A stretch of 64,000 nucleotides of DNA from PALSA-1296 sp037143335 (GTDB taxonomy: Bacteria > Bacteroidota > Ignavibacteria > Palsa-1295). The stretch spans positions 1-64,000 of the forward strand of contig JBAWZA010000001.1 in NCBI GenBank assembly GCA_037143335.1, written 5' to 3'. The position numbers and the translations under genes are program-made. The first letter of the stretch is position 1. Each line of letters starts with the position of its first letter. Positions 9,357 to 18,758 of this stretch are shown in pieces. The notes under the pieces were generated by a model, which ran no database searches, was not told where the DNA came from, and saw only the letters and a program-made list of their open reading frames with translations.

Positions 9357-12300
9357 ATGTGTCGTATTTACATTTTTGCCACGGTACTATTCCTATCAAC
9401 TCCGCTCTTTGGGCAGGGGAGTTGGTCTCCATTTGTAAACTCAATTAACGGAAAACCCCTGAATGGTGCGGCTTTTTTAAATGAGCGTTACGGATTTGCA
9501 TCAACCTCCGACGGTACATTCCGCACAACCGATAGTGGCAAAACGTGGATTCATACGGGTCTTGGTTCGGGTATCGGGAAGTACCAATTTTATTTTTACA
9601 CTCCGAGCAATATCTTTTTCAATGGCGAATTGGAGAGTGTTGATAGCGGTATGACATGGAAGGCACTCCCAAATCCCACTGAAGAACAACTCTATATTAA
9701 GAATGGAATATTTTTTGATGCTTCGGGCAGAGTGAGTTTTAATCATACTCGTACGTGGCAAATAATTGATACGAATTTTAAGAGTGGCGAAGCTGTCACA
9801 GGAAATTTAGAGAATGACATAGCGATTTGGGGTGGAAGTGCGTTCGGTAATCCAGTCACACTCTTTACAACCGATCTCGGAAGATCATGGCATTACGGAG
9901 CCGCAGGAGTGGAATCAGATTTTGGATATGCGATTCCCTTTACGCACACATTTTTCAGAGCAGGTGGAGATGGAACCGACGCAATCGAACGCAGCTACAC
10001 AAGTGGTGCAACGTGGGATACAATCTTAGGACCAATTCAGTGGCAATATCTTTCTGACGGACTCGCTGGCAATGGATGCGTAATTTATGCGCAGACGATG
10101 GACACGACATTTCGTTATGCGTATGGACTTATCCGCTCGACGGATCAAGGTGGTAGTTGGCAGTATATCACAGGTCCAGTCGCACGGGATGACTATCCGA
10201 TTACTGGTGTGATGAGTCGTGGCGCAGTTTGTATGGCAATGAGCCATCATTTCGGCGAGCCGTTGTATAAATATATTGATTCGTCACTCCTCAGACCAGT
10301 GCTCTGGGAGGCAACCATCACGACATCATTCGCTGATACACTATATTTGAATGAGTGCGATTCGATGAAAATCAGATTAGGCTTATCATACTCGGCATGT
10401 GATTTTATTAGATGGCATGATATGCGCGTTGATAGCCTGCCACAAAATAATTATCGGCTAAGTTACAAAGCCGGGAATATTATCCGTACCGATCATCCCG
10501 ACTCCGCATTCATCACACTCTTACCGAATCAAGCTGGTATCTACCCTCTGAGAATTCATATCGGAGTTTCGGCATCGGATTGGTCAGGCTCGGATACAAC
10601 GCTCTCGTTTGTATTAGTCGTTAAATCGAATCCGGCAGTGCTTACGATTGACAAAGCTGATACACTCAATTTCGGAGCGTTATCATTTTGTAATGCAACA
10701 AGCTCGCAAGATATTCATATCTCAAACTTAAGCTGTCATTCGCTCAAGGTCACGCGAATCAAACTCATAATGGATTCGTCTGCGCAATACGATTTCTCTG
10801 CCTCCATGAATCCACCAGTGCTCAACTTGAAAGAGGGCATCGGCACCGGAAAGATTACTGTAAAAATGGTACCGCAATCTCCGGGGATTAAGTCTGGAAG
10901 ACTCATTATCTTTACGAGCATCGGCAACGATACGATTCGTATTTATGCAAATGTGATGGCGCCTCCGAAGAGTATCGTCACAAGGTGCGATACGATCATA
11001 TCGCCGCTCTGCGGATCATCGGACGGATTCATGCACTTGACAAATTCAAGTTGCAGATTTATGACGCTCGATTCTCTTACTCTCCCAAGCGGCTTCGAGT
11101 TGTTGCCGACGCGATTCCCAGTGTATATCATCTCTGGAGGTACGGTAGATATTCCGCTGAGGTTTACGCCGGCAAATCGTGGAGAGAGCGTCGGAGCGAT
11201 ACATGCTTCGTTGAGTTTCTTCATGCCGAATGGTGCTGAACAATTTGATACCACAATTAGGATATCAGGGATGGGCACGCATGGACCGTCGGCGTACTCA
11301 CTAACTACAAATCAAATTCAGTTCAACCCACTCCATGTATGTGATAGCCCAGAAGAGCAACATATCGTTCTTTATAGCACTGGTTGCGACACACTTTCGC
11401 TCGCAAGTATTTCGCTGAGTGGTGATGCTGATTTTTCGTTGAGTGAAAACGGCAAGCGAGTAGTCGCTGTCGGCGATTCGGTTGTGATGGATGTCAGAAT
11501 TGATCCTGTCGTCAAAGGGAATAAATCGGCAATGATAACGATCACCAAAAGCGATAGCCTCAAAGAAAATATCTATCTCGGAGCCACTGTATCTCGAGCG
11601 GTTCGAACGCTTAGCAATAATAATCCAGCTCTGCTCGATTTCGGCGCGACATATACGTGTCAGACAAACGATACAAGTGTCCGACTTCACAATCAAAGTT
11701 GCGATACGATCATCATCTCTGGTGTGCGTTGGCAAGTCTCAGGTATTTCGGGATTAGGATTTGGTGTGCTTGATAGCTTCCCGATAATTATTCCGCCTGG
11801 TGGTGATGGCACTATAACAATTGAAACAGTGCTCGATACCATAGGCGGAGCGCAGGTAAATACCGCGTCATTAGAAATTCTCTCGAACGCCGATAATCCT
11901 GTGCCCCCAATTACAATCACCCGTTCGTATCTTTATTCACGCCCGATTCATTTATGGCTTGATGCTGACCAGATTCCTAAATCCGCACCGAGTGTATGGT
12001 ATGTGAAGCTCAAGGGAAATCCCTCTGAGTTCAGCGGGATTAACACGCTTGATTTTCATCTCTCATATAATTCAGATATGCTGGAGTTTATGCCTGCGCA
12101 AAGCACTGCGATTAACACCAGTGCCAACTCGTTCTCGATTGGGAATTCCCCGATCACGATTGGTAGCGACAGTTCTCTCGCATATCTTCAATTTCAAGTG
12201 TATGTTGCGAAGGATACATCCACGGTGGTTGGGATGAGTAATGTTGTGCTTAATTCACTTGATCCACAATTCACAAGTTGCGTAGCATACCCTTCAGTTT

Positions 12301-12632
12301 TGGGTAATGGTGTAACCTTCACTGCTCAAACTATTTGTGGCGATCCGTTGATTCGAAAATTACTCAGTGGCGCGAAAGATCAGTTTTTTGTGCGTACAAA
12401 TCCTGTGCGTGATAATGTACTTATTGATGCAGTCAATAATTCATTTTCCGAAAAAAATAGGGTAGAGATATTCAATGCCTTAGGTGTGAAGGTGTATTCC
12501 GAGGAACGAGAATTTGTAAAAGGTGCTCAGCTTATACAAATTGCTACCCACACATTGGAGTCAGGGATATATTATCTCCATATTCAGTCTGGTAGTGTGA
12601 GTAGTACTAGTTCTTTTTTGAAAATGCGATAG
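9357..12632 (+). CDS. Giant T9SS cargo protein: BNR-type propeller, Ig-like anchor domains, sorting domain
   Basis: I choose the ATG at 9357 rather than the GTG at 9354 because AAGGAG (9346-9351) sits 5 bases upstream. The 1091-residue protein has a signal peptide (to about LFGQ), a propeller-like part with repeated T(T/S)DxGxxW motifs (RTTDSGKTW, FTTDLGRSW, RSTDQGGSW), several ~100-residue Ig-like modules of the choice-of-anchor type with paired cysteines (LNFGALSFCNA, QFNPLHVCDS), a cohesin-like segment near 870-980, and a T9SS type A sorting domain (NPVRDNVLIDA ... GIYYLHI). It is followed by a close paralog that carries one more Ig-like module. I infer a surface-exposed adhesive or structural protein; no enzyme motif is seen. 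Confidence 0.85.
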   Translation: MCRIYIFATVLFLSTPLFGQGSWSPFVNSINGKPLNGAAFLNERYGFASTSDGTFRTTDSGKTWIHTGLGSGIGKYQFYFYTPSNIFFNGELESVDSGMTWKALPNPTEEQLYIKNGIFFDASGRVSFNHTRTWQIIDTNFKSGEAVTGNLENDIAIWGGSAFGNPVTLFTTDLGRSWHYGAAGVESDFGYAIPFTHTFFRAGGDGTDAIERSYTSGATWDTILGPIQWQYLSDGLAGNGCVIYAQTMDTTFRYAYGLIRSTDQGGSWQYITGPVARDDYPITGVMSRGAVCMAMSHHFGEPLYKYIDSSLLRPVLWEATITTSFADTLYLNECDSMKIRLGLSYSACDFIRWHDMRVDSLPQNNYRLSYKAGNIIRTDHPDSAFITLLPNQAGIYPLRIHIGVSASDWSGSDTTLSFVLVVKSNPAVLTIDKADTLNFGALSFCNATSSQDIHISNLSCHSLKVTRIKLIMDSSAQYDFSASMNPPVLNLKEGIGTGKITVKMVPQSPGIKSGRLIIFTSIGNDTIRIYANVMAPPKSIVTRCDTIISPLCGSSDGFMHLTNSSCRFMTLDSLTLPSGFELLPTRFPVYIISGGTVDIPLRFTPANRGESVGAIHASLSFFMPNGAEQFDTTIRISGMGTHGPSAYSLTTNQIQFNPLHVCDSPEEQHIVLYSTGCDTLSLASISLSGDADFSLSENGKRVVAVGDSVVMDVRIDPVVKGNKSAMITITKSDSLKENIYLGATVSRAVRTLSNNNPALLDFGATYTCQTNDTSVRLHNQSCDTIIISGVRWQVSGISGLGFGVLDSFPIIIPPGGDGTITIETVLDTIGGAQVNTASLEILSNADNPVPPITITRSYLYSRPIHLWLDADQIPKSAPSVWYVKLKGNPSEFSGINTLDFHLSYNSDMLEFMPAQSTAINTSANSFSIGNSPITIGSDSSLAYLQFQVYVAKDTSTVVGMSNVVLNSLDPQFTSCVAYPSVLGNGVTFTAQTICGDPLIRKLLSGAKDQFFVRTNPVRDNVLIDAVNNSFSEKNRVEIFNALGVKVYSEEREFVKGAQLIQIATHTLESGIYYLHIQSGSVSSTSSFLKMR

Positions 12633-12656
12633 AGCATTGAGATTGGTTGGTTCCGA

Positions 12657-12690
12657 ATCCTAATCCGTGAAAATCCACTCAATCCGTGTG
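12657..12690 (+). repeat. Degenerate AATCCGTG-type short tandem repeat
   Basis: ATCC recurs at 12657, 12663, 12673 and 12682, with units such as AATCCGTGA, AATCCACTC and AATCCGTGTG. The array lies between the two giant paralogs and resembles the array at 7705-7731. Confidence 0.5.
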
Positions 12691-12772
12691 CCATTCCCCA
12701 GTATCCTAAGCCGATTAAAATAGGCTGCACTTTTCACTCTCTGGTTTCTGTTCTTTTCCAGACTATGAAACA

Positions 12773-12798
12773 CGTGCGTCTACTCTCTTAGACGCACG
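12773..12798 (+). repeat. Perfect 10-bp inverted repeat abutting an ATG
   Basis: CGTGCGTCTA, loop CTCTCT, TAGACGCACG. The right arm ends at 12798 and an in-frame ATG begins at 12799. No T tract follows, so it is not a typical terminator. It could be an operator, an mRNA hairpin that gates initiation of the second giant paralog, or the end of a small mobile repeat. Confidence 0.75.
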
Positions 12799-12819
12799 AT
12801 GGAGAACGTTGTGTCTGTC

Positions 12820-15800
12820 ATGCGGGGAATTTCCAAAAATATTGCTCGCCTCAATTGGCGTTTTTTATCTCGAATAATTTCGGGGGTTTTGTTGCTGAGC
12901 TTTTTTCAAACCTCCGAAGTTTCTGCACAAGCAGGCTGGACACAGATTCAAGGACCTCAGGGTTATGGACCAATTCTTGCCGCTGGTTTTCTCAACGAAC
13001 AATTTGGAATAATCCAAACACGTAATGCGAATTGGTTTCGCACAACCGACGGTGGCACGACATGGCAGCCAAGTGTGGGACTTCCAACTATATCCTTCAC
13101 TCGGTTCGTGATCTATTTTTACACACCTGCAGAGATTTATATTAACGGGAGATACGAGAGCTTAGATAGCGGGAAGACCTGGCACACACTTGTCTCACCT
13201 GCAGCTAATGGAGCACTCTATATTAAAGCCGGAATATTTTATGATGCAAGTGGTAGATTTAGTACCGATCATGCAAACAGTTGGACGAATATTTCCGCCA
13301 TTGCCGGAACTGGCGGAGTGACGGTTGTTGGAAATTTAGATGATGGAATTGCAGTCTGGGATTTTCGGACTGGCTATACTACTGATGGCGGCAAGAGCTG
13401 GCAAAAAGGACAAATCGGTGTTGAAGCGGATTACGGTTACTCCGTTCCATTTACATCTACCTACTTCCGCGCTGGCGGGGATGGCAGAGATGCAATCCAG
13501 CGTTCAACCGATGGTGGACTCTCGTGGCAGATGCTACTAGGACAGGCGAATACTCGTTATCTCTCTGATGGCATTGGCGGTGATGGATGTGTGGTATTCG
13601 CACAAGCGATGGCCACAGTCCCGGGTTATCCAGTTGGTGTCATTCGCTCAACGGATTTGGGAGCGACATGGGTGAGCGTTGGAGGACCAATGACCAACGA
13701 TGATATGCCACTGTGCGGGGTATGCTCGCGGGGTGCTGTCTGTTATGCGATGGGCTACACAATGCCGGGACTATGGAAATATACTGATCAATCTTTAAGG
13801 AGACCCGTGCTATCTGATACGCGAGTGACTCCGAATTTTCCTGACGAAGTGACCATGCGTAATTGCGACTCGCTTGATCTTGGATTATTGGTTGAGTTCA
13901 GCGGATGCGATTTCATCAGACTGCATAAAGTTAGCGTTAATCTTGTACCGCAAAGTCTCTATAGTGTAAACTATAAAGTTGATGCCGGTATTTATACAAA
14001 TCATCCTGCGAATCCCCACGTCATTTTCAAACCGAGTACACCCGGTACTTATCATCTTCAGCTGAGGCTGACAGTCTATAGCTCCGATTGGACGAGTTCG
14101 GATATCGTCGTACCAATCACTGTGATAGTGACCGCTGTCCCACCTCGCTTAAAAATTGCACAGAAAAATCCGCATGATTTCGGTACTCGAGCGATTTGTC
14201 TCTCAGGTGCAAGTGATACACTCATTCTCTCGAATAGTAGTTGCGAGATTCTTCATGTGAGTGAAATAAAACTCGATCTTGATTCCGCTTCAACAAACGA
14301 TTTTTCGCTCAAGTCCAAATTCCCATACGATCTATCGAGTAAGTCACTGCCCGATACACTTATTCTAAAATATGATCCGAAGAGTGTTGGAATAAAAGGC
14401 GGAAAAATAATCCTGCTCACAAGTATCGGCAACGACACTATTCCATTTTATGCGAACGCACTACCGGATTCATCAAAGTTAGTTGTTGAAAAGAATGATT
14501 CTATAATTTTCCCAACAAAAGAACTCTGCGACGCCGGTGGCAAAGAGACAATACTCATTTCGAACCCCGGGTGCATTCCACTCCGTATCACAAAAATTTC
14601 TTTTGAAACGGATTCCGCGTCTAAATTTGAATTTGGCTTTAAATCCAGTGGTCCTGTTGCATTGACTGGCAACACGCCATCACATATCCTGACTCTGGAT
14701 TTCCTGCCGCTAACTTCAGGAGCGAAATCGGGGAAAATAATTATCGAGTCTGATCTTGGTAATGACACAATCGAAGTGCGAAGCACAGTTCTGCCTGACG
14801 GACGGCTACTCTTGCCTCGGAGCAATCTCTTCTCGGCTCCTCTTTGTGATAGTGTCGATGGCATATTGAGGATAAAGAATTATAGTTGTCGCGAGATGAC
14901 ATTTAACAAATTCAAGCTTGACTCTCCGTTCCGACTATTACCAATTCGCTTGCCTGTTATCATCCGCTCCGGAGATTCGGCACTGTTGCCAATCCGATTC
15001 ATTCCCGTTGAGCGAGGCTTTTCATCTAAAGATGTACAAATCGAAGTTTCGATGTATATGCAAGGCTACACGATTGATTTTGATACTTCTTTTATTGTGC
15101 AAGGCTTTGCCTCGCATGGCAGATATGATTATTCAATCTCTGCTCCGATTCTTGATTTTACGCCAACCCATCTGTGCGATTCGACTACTGCACGTTTCGC
15201 GTTGTATAGCTCAGGGTGCGATTCACTTCCTCTGAGTGCGGTCACCATTTCTGGTGATAATGATTTCCAGCTCATCGGTTCGACTCAACACACTTCTGAA
15301 ATTGCGTCCGGAGATTCATTGATCATCACGGTGCGATTTGCTCCGGAATTAAAGGGCAAGCGAACGGCAGTTATTTCTCTTTTACTTCATGATAGTGTCG
15401 TTGCACAAATACCTGTCAGTGGCGACGCGATTCCCGCTCGGAAAATTCTTTTGGAATCGTTATCCGGTAGTCTTGATTTCGGTGCGTTTCGAATTTGTGA
15501 TACACGTGATACGAGCATCATGCTCACCAACACGAGCTGTGACCCGATTCAGATAACGGAGGCACAATTTGTGGGTCGAGGTTTTGGGAGTGATAATACA
15601 TTCCCAATCACCATACCTCCTGGCGAGAGTAGAAGCATTCATATTCACTCGATTACTGATACTATCGGCTTGCCTCCTACAAATATTGCTACACTCCAAC
15701 TGGTTTCGGATGCTGATACAATGCTCAAGCCACTATTGCTTTCAAGAAGCTACATCTATGCCTACCCAGTCCATTTATGGTTGAGTTCTGATTCAGCGAA

Positions 15801-16440
15801 GATGACTGCATCGGGAGTTTGGAAATTGCGAGTGAAAGGAATTGCAAATGAATTGAGTGATGTGCGGACGCTTGAGTTCGGACTGCAATATGATATGGAC
15901 ATGCTCGAATTTGTCCCTGAGGCAAGTACAGTGTCGCAATCGGTTGACTCGCATTTTCGTCTTGCCTCGCAAAAATTTATTCCAGCATCAGATAGCACAC
16001 TTGGAGTACTTGCATTCAAAGTATATCTGACGAAAGACCTTACTTCCGATGTCTTGATGCACGACATACTTCTCAACAGTTCGGATAATAATTTTATGTA
16101 TTGCACAGCGATACCACAAGCTACGGGTACACAATTCAATTACGATAACTCCTGCGGAGATCCGACGCTCCGTTCGTTTATGCGTGGCGAGAAAATTGGC
16201 ATGACAATAAAACCAAATCCGTCGAAGTCAAATATCGTAGCGACAATTTCGGTGCCAAGTCAAACGCAAGCACTGCTCTCACTCTACGATGTCTTAGGCG
16301 AAAAAATCCGAGATGTATTCAAGGGCGAGATACGCTCAGGCGAAATGCAAATCAACACCACCGATCTCCGACCAGGCATATATTACTTGCGGATGGAATA
16401 TGCAGGCGGCATAAGATCTGTCAGAGTTATACATGAGTAA
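12820..16440 (+). CDS. Giant T9SS cargo protein, paralog of the preceding gene
   Basis: The start is uncertain: ATG 12799 abuts a hairpin, and ATG 12820 (MRGISKNIARL) gives a compact signal peptide ending near SAQA. The protein (1206 residues from 12820) parallels its upstream neighbour along its length: N-terminal BNR-like motifs (RTTDGGTTW, YTTDGGKSW, RSTDGGLSW), choice-of-anchor Ig-like modules with CDS cysteine motifs (FTPTHLCDS), a cohesin-like part near 1000-1100 and a T9SS sorting domain (KPNPSKSNIVATI ... GIYYLRM). Compared with the 1091-residue paralog it is longer by about one module; the extra repeat lies near residues 545-665 (FPTKELCDAGGKE). This suggests module duplication after tandem gene duplication. 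The predicted location is the cell surface. Confidence 0.85.
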   Translation: MRGISKNIARLNWRFLSRIISGVLLLSFFQTSEVSAQAGWTQIQGPQGYGPILAAGFLNEQFGIIQTRNANWFRTTDGGTTWQPSVGLPTISFTRFVIYFYTPAEIYINGRYESLDSGKTWHTLVSPAANGALYIKAGIFYDASGRFSTDHANSWTNISAIAGTGGVTVVGNLDDGIAVWDFRTGYTTDGGKSWQKGQIGVEADYGYSVPFTSTYFRAGGDGRDAIQRSTDGGLSWQMLLGQANTRYLSDGIGGDGCVVFAQAMATVPGYPVGVIRSTDLGATWVSVGGPMTNDDMPLCGVCSRGAVCYAMGYTMPGLWKYTDQSLRRPVLSDTRVTPNFPDEVTMRNCDSLDLGLLVEFSGCDFIRLHKVSVNLVPQSLYSVNYKVDAGIYTNHPANPHVIFKPSTPGTYHLQLRLTVYSSDWTSSDIVVPITVIVTAVPPRLKIAQKNPHDFGTRAICLSGASDTLILSNSSCEILHVSEIKLDLDSASTNDFSLKSKFPYDLSSKSLPDTLILKYDPKSVGIKGGKIILLTSIGNDTIPFYANALPDSSKLVVEKNDSIIFPTKELCDAGGKETILISNPGCIPLRITKISFETDSASKFEFGFKSSGPVALTGNTPSHILTLDFLPLTSGAKSGKIIIESDLGNDTIEVRSTVLPDGRLLLPRSNLFSAPLCDSVDGILRIKNYSCREMTFNKFKLDSPFRLLPIRLPVIIRSGDSALLPIRFIPVERGFSSKDVQIEVSMYMQGYTIDFDTSFIVQGFASHGRYDYSISAPILDFTPTHLCDSTTARFALYSSGCDSLPLSAVTISGDNDFQLIGSTQHTSEIASGDSLIITVRFAPELKGKRTAVISLLLHDSVVAQIPVSGDAIPARKILLESLSGSLDFGAFRICDTRDTSIMLTNTSCDPIQITEAQFVGRGFGSDNTFPITIPPGESRSIHIHSITDTIGLPPTNIATLQLVSDADTMLKPLLLSRSYIYAYPVHLWLSSDSAKMTASGVWKLRVKGIANELSDVRTLEFGLQYDMDMLEFVPEASTVSQSVDSHFRLASQKFIPASDSTLGVLAFKVYLTKDLTSDVLMHDILLNSSDNNFMYCTAIPQATGTQFNYDNSCGDPTLRSFMRGEKIGMTIKPNPSKSNIVATISVPSQTQALLSLYDVLGEKIRDVFKGEIRSGEMQINTTDLRPGIYYLRMEYAGGIRSVRVIHE

Positions 16441-16483
16441 GTATTGGCGAGTTGTTCGTCTTTGGTGAAAAGTCTTTAATGGG

Positions 16484-16500
16484 ACGGACTCTCAGTCCGT
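16484..16500. repeat. Palindromic repeat ACGGACT-CTC-AGTCCGT
   Basis: A 7-bp perfect stem with a 3-base loop, in the gap between convergent genes. Two longer copies of the same palindrome lie at 47802-47822 and 47844-47864, so it belongs to a dispersed intergenic repeat family. Confidence 0.7.
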
Positions 16501-16575
16501 TAATAGCTCAAGCGTCCCCGCTTTAACCTCTACTTCCCAACACCCAGGGTCGTTCCTACGGAGTCTAAAGCTGCG

Positions 16576-18663
16576 TTAATCCAAAAATGCCCACGTTACA
16601 TCTAGGCGAACTTGGAAGCCACTGCGTGGGTAGATTGCCACGTTGTAGTAAGGTGCGCTGAGGATATTCAGGAATGAGATGTTGAGTGTGGCGCGCTGAT
16701 CAACGGTTGTCGAAACCAATACATCAAATAAGTACGTCGGATTATGCAGTCTTGAATCAATCAAGGGAAGGTTGCCACTGCGTTCAAGTCCTCGGTAAAA
16801 ATAAGAGTCCGAAAACGGATCATAACTTAATGTTGGCGAAGTGGAATTAGCATATCGTAATCGTATGCCTGCACTGATTCGCAAGTTGCCTTCGGATACT
16901 TCATTCTCCCAAAATAATCCAGTCGAGGATATTATTCGCTTTGTGAGGTCTGATCGGAGTGCGGGGTTTGTTGTATAAGTTGAGATTGGTGATGTAGAAG
17001 GAAAGTACGTAGTGTAGAGTTGATAGCGGAAATATGAAAACCATAAATCCATATTCGCTGAAATACTTCCTGAATGTAAATCCAACGAAGAGAACTTCGT
17101 AAAAAAATAACTATCGTTTGCACCGGGGTCTACAACTATTCCTTCAGGCTCATGTCTGTCGAGGTAACCAAGCGAGAGCGAAAATTTTTCTCGTCTGCCG
17201 AAAGGGATATTCATTGAGAGAAATGCCGCAAGGTTCTTAATCTCGTATGTTGCAAGAGGACTTGGCGATAAGCTCGCTCTGTCACGAGAGTAATTTGCCT
17301 GCGCGGTGAGCTTCAATGCTTCCGTCAATTTTACAGAGGCTTGCAATCCGAAATTAGTAAATACTAAATCGGGCGTTGATGATCCCGCTACCGTGAGCTT
17401 CGAGAAGGTAGCTCGAAAAAATCCGCTTGCACTTAAGTTGATAGAAGTAGTCAGTGAAAGCGAGTCACTACCCAATGCAGAAAATCTTTGCTCAGAGATA
17501 TTCGGCAAGAAGAATCCTGAACTTTGCCGGGATACCGATTGAAAATCACCACGAATTGTCGCGCGAGTAATAAATGGTCCGATTTCTAATGCCGCAGGTT
17601 GCGATAACGAAACTCCGTAACGCTGGGCTTCGGCGAGGGGCTGATAATAAATTGGGAATGTAGAATCAACTCCAAGCATTCTGCGTGCCGAAAGCGTAGA
17701 GTACGCACTAATAACTGTCGGATCTTTTTCTGAAAATAACGATAACCCAATTTGCCCGAGCACGTCAAATCTTGTTTTATGATCGAATGCGAAAGGGTGG
17801 CTGACAGTTGCCAATTGCGGATCGAAAATATCCGTCGCCGAGTCCGAAGTTTTGATACCACCATTGGTGCCACTGAATGCTGAGGTATAGAGGGTAAAGA
17901 GTGTTGCGTGAATTGTTTTTGTATCGTAAGTGCTCTGCGCTCTTACCCACCACTGAGTCCCGAGAGGATTGAAGGTATAGTCGGTGGCGCGCAATGCGCT
18001 TCCGGAGTTTCGGTGATAGACTGAAAATACAAGATTGAGTGGCTCCGATGGATTTACACTGAAGAGTCCCTCGAAATTCGATAAGTCTCCTGAACCGGAA
18101 AGAGGGTAGGAGTAATGAAATCGTGAGTACGGAATCGGTGCTCTGAATCGCTCCAACGAAAAATTGATTGCATCGCTTGAGCCATGATCTAAACTTGTGA
18201 GCATTCCGCCATGCTCGATGCTCGTGTTGCTTGCAATTTCAAGTGGGAATAAATTTAATGTTGTATTCCCAGTGAGTGGGTCATTGAGCGGTAGAACACC
18301 ATCCAAAAAAGAGGAAGCAATCGGCTCACTCGTGCGGTTGGTAAAGTTAAATGATTCGCGCCCATACCCAAGATCACTTTGCATGAGCGAAAACCCTGCA
18401 CCGAATTGCTCAAGCAGGGATGAAAATGTCATTGGTGAAGAATAAGCTCGGATTGCTTCCGATGAAACTTGTATCGAAGAAGCATCGAATACTGCAAGCG
18501 CACGGCGATAGATGGAATCCCTTGGGACTTTAGGTGCCGATACAACTTCGTTGAGAATCGTCGAGTCTTTCCGAATTGTGGAGTCACTCTTGCTTTGCGC
18601 AAGAGTGAGAGTATGCAACAGAATGATAATCGTTGCAACACCGAACGCACAGCATCCCCTCAC
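16576..18663 (-). CDS. TonB-dependent receptor-like outer-membrane protein
   Basis: 695 residues, starting at a GTG (18663); no ATG is available upstream before the divergent dxr gene. A signal peptide (hydrophobic ATIIILLHTLTLA) precedes a short linker and a plug-like domain at about 50-170 (VSSEAIRAYSSP, SFLDGVLPLNDPLTGNTTLN, IEHGG), then a long beta-barrel ending in an aromatic strand (FQVRLDVTWAFLD). The plug pattern LDGVxLNDPLTG is characteristic of TonB-dependent receptors. At 695 residues, with no carboxypeptidase-like N-domain, it is a small receptor, and it may instead be a plug-bearing porin. It is divergent from dxr with a 95-base shared upstream region. Confidence 0.75.
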   Translation of the reverse strand: MRGCCAFGVATIIILLHTLTLAQSKSDSTIRKDSTILNEVVSAPKVPRDSIYRRALAVFDASSIQVSSEAIRAYSSPMTFSSLLEQFGAGFSLMQSDLGYGRESFNFTNRTSEPIASSFLDGVLPLNDPLTGNTTLNLFPLEIASNTSIEHGGMLTSLDHGSSDAINFSLERFRAPIPYSRFHYSYPLSGSGDLSNFEGLFSVNPSEPLNLVFSVYHRNSGSALRATDYTFNPLGTQWWVRAQSTYDTKTIHATLFTLYTSAFSGTNGGIKTSDSATDIFDPQLATVSHPFAFDHKTRFDVLGQIGLSLFSEKDPTVISAYSTLSARRMLGVDSTFPIYYQPLAEAQRYGVSLSQPAALEIGPFITRATIRGDFQSVSRQSSGFFLPNISEQRFSALGSDSLSLTTSINLSASGFFRATFSKLTVAGSSTPDLVFTNFGLQASVKLTEALKLTAQANYSRDRASLSPSPLATYEIKNLAAFLSMNIPFGRREKFSLSLGYLDRHEPEGIVVDPGANDSYFFTKFSSLDLHSGSISANMDLWFSYFRYQLYTTYFPSTSPISTYTTNPALRSDLTKRIISSTGLFWENEVSEGNLRISAGIRLRYANSTSPTLSYDPFSDSYFYRGLERSGNLPLIDSRLHNPTYLFDVLVSTTVDQRATLNISFLNILSAPYYNVAIYPRSGFQVRLDVTWAFLD

Positions 18664-18758
18664 AAAATCCCGTCCGAAACGACGGGGTTGACAAATGTTT
18701 GATAATTGTTTCAGTTGCTTTCGTGTTAAAATAGCCGTACGCGATTAACGTGGAATAA

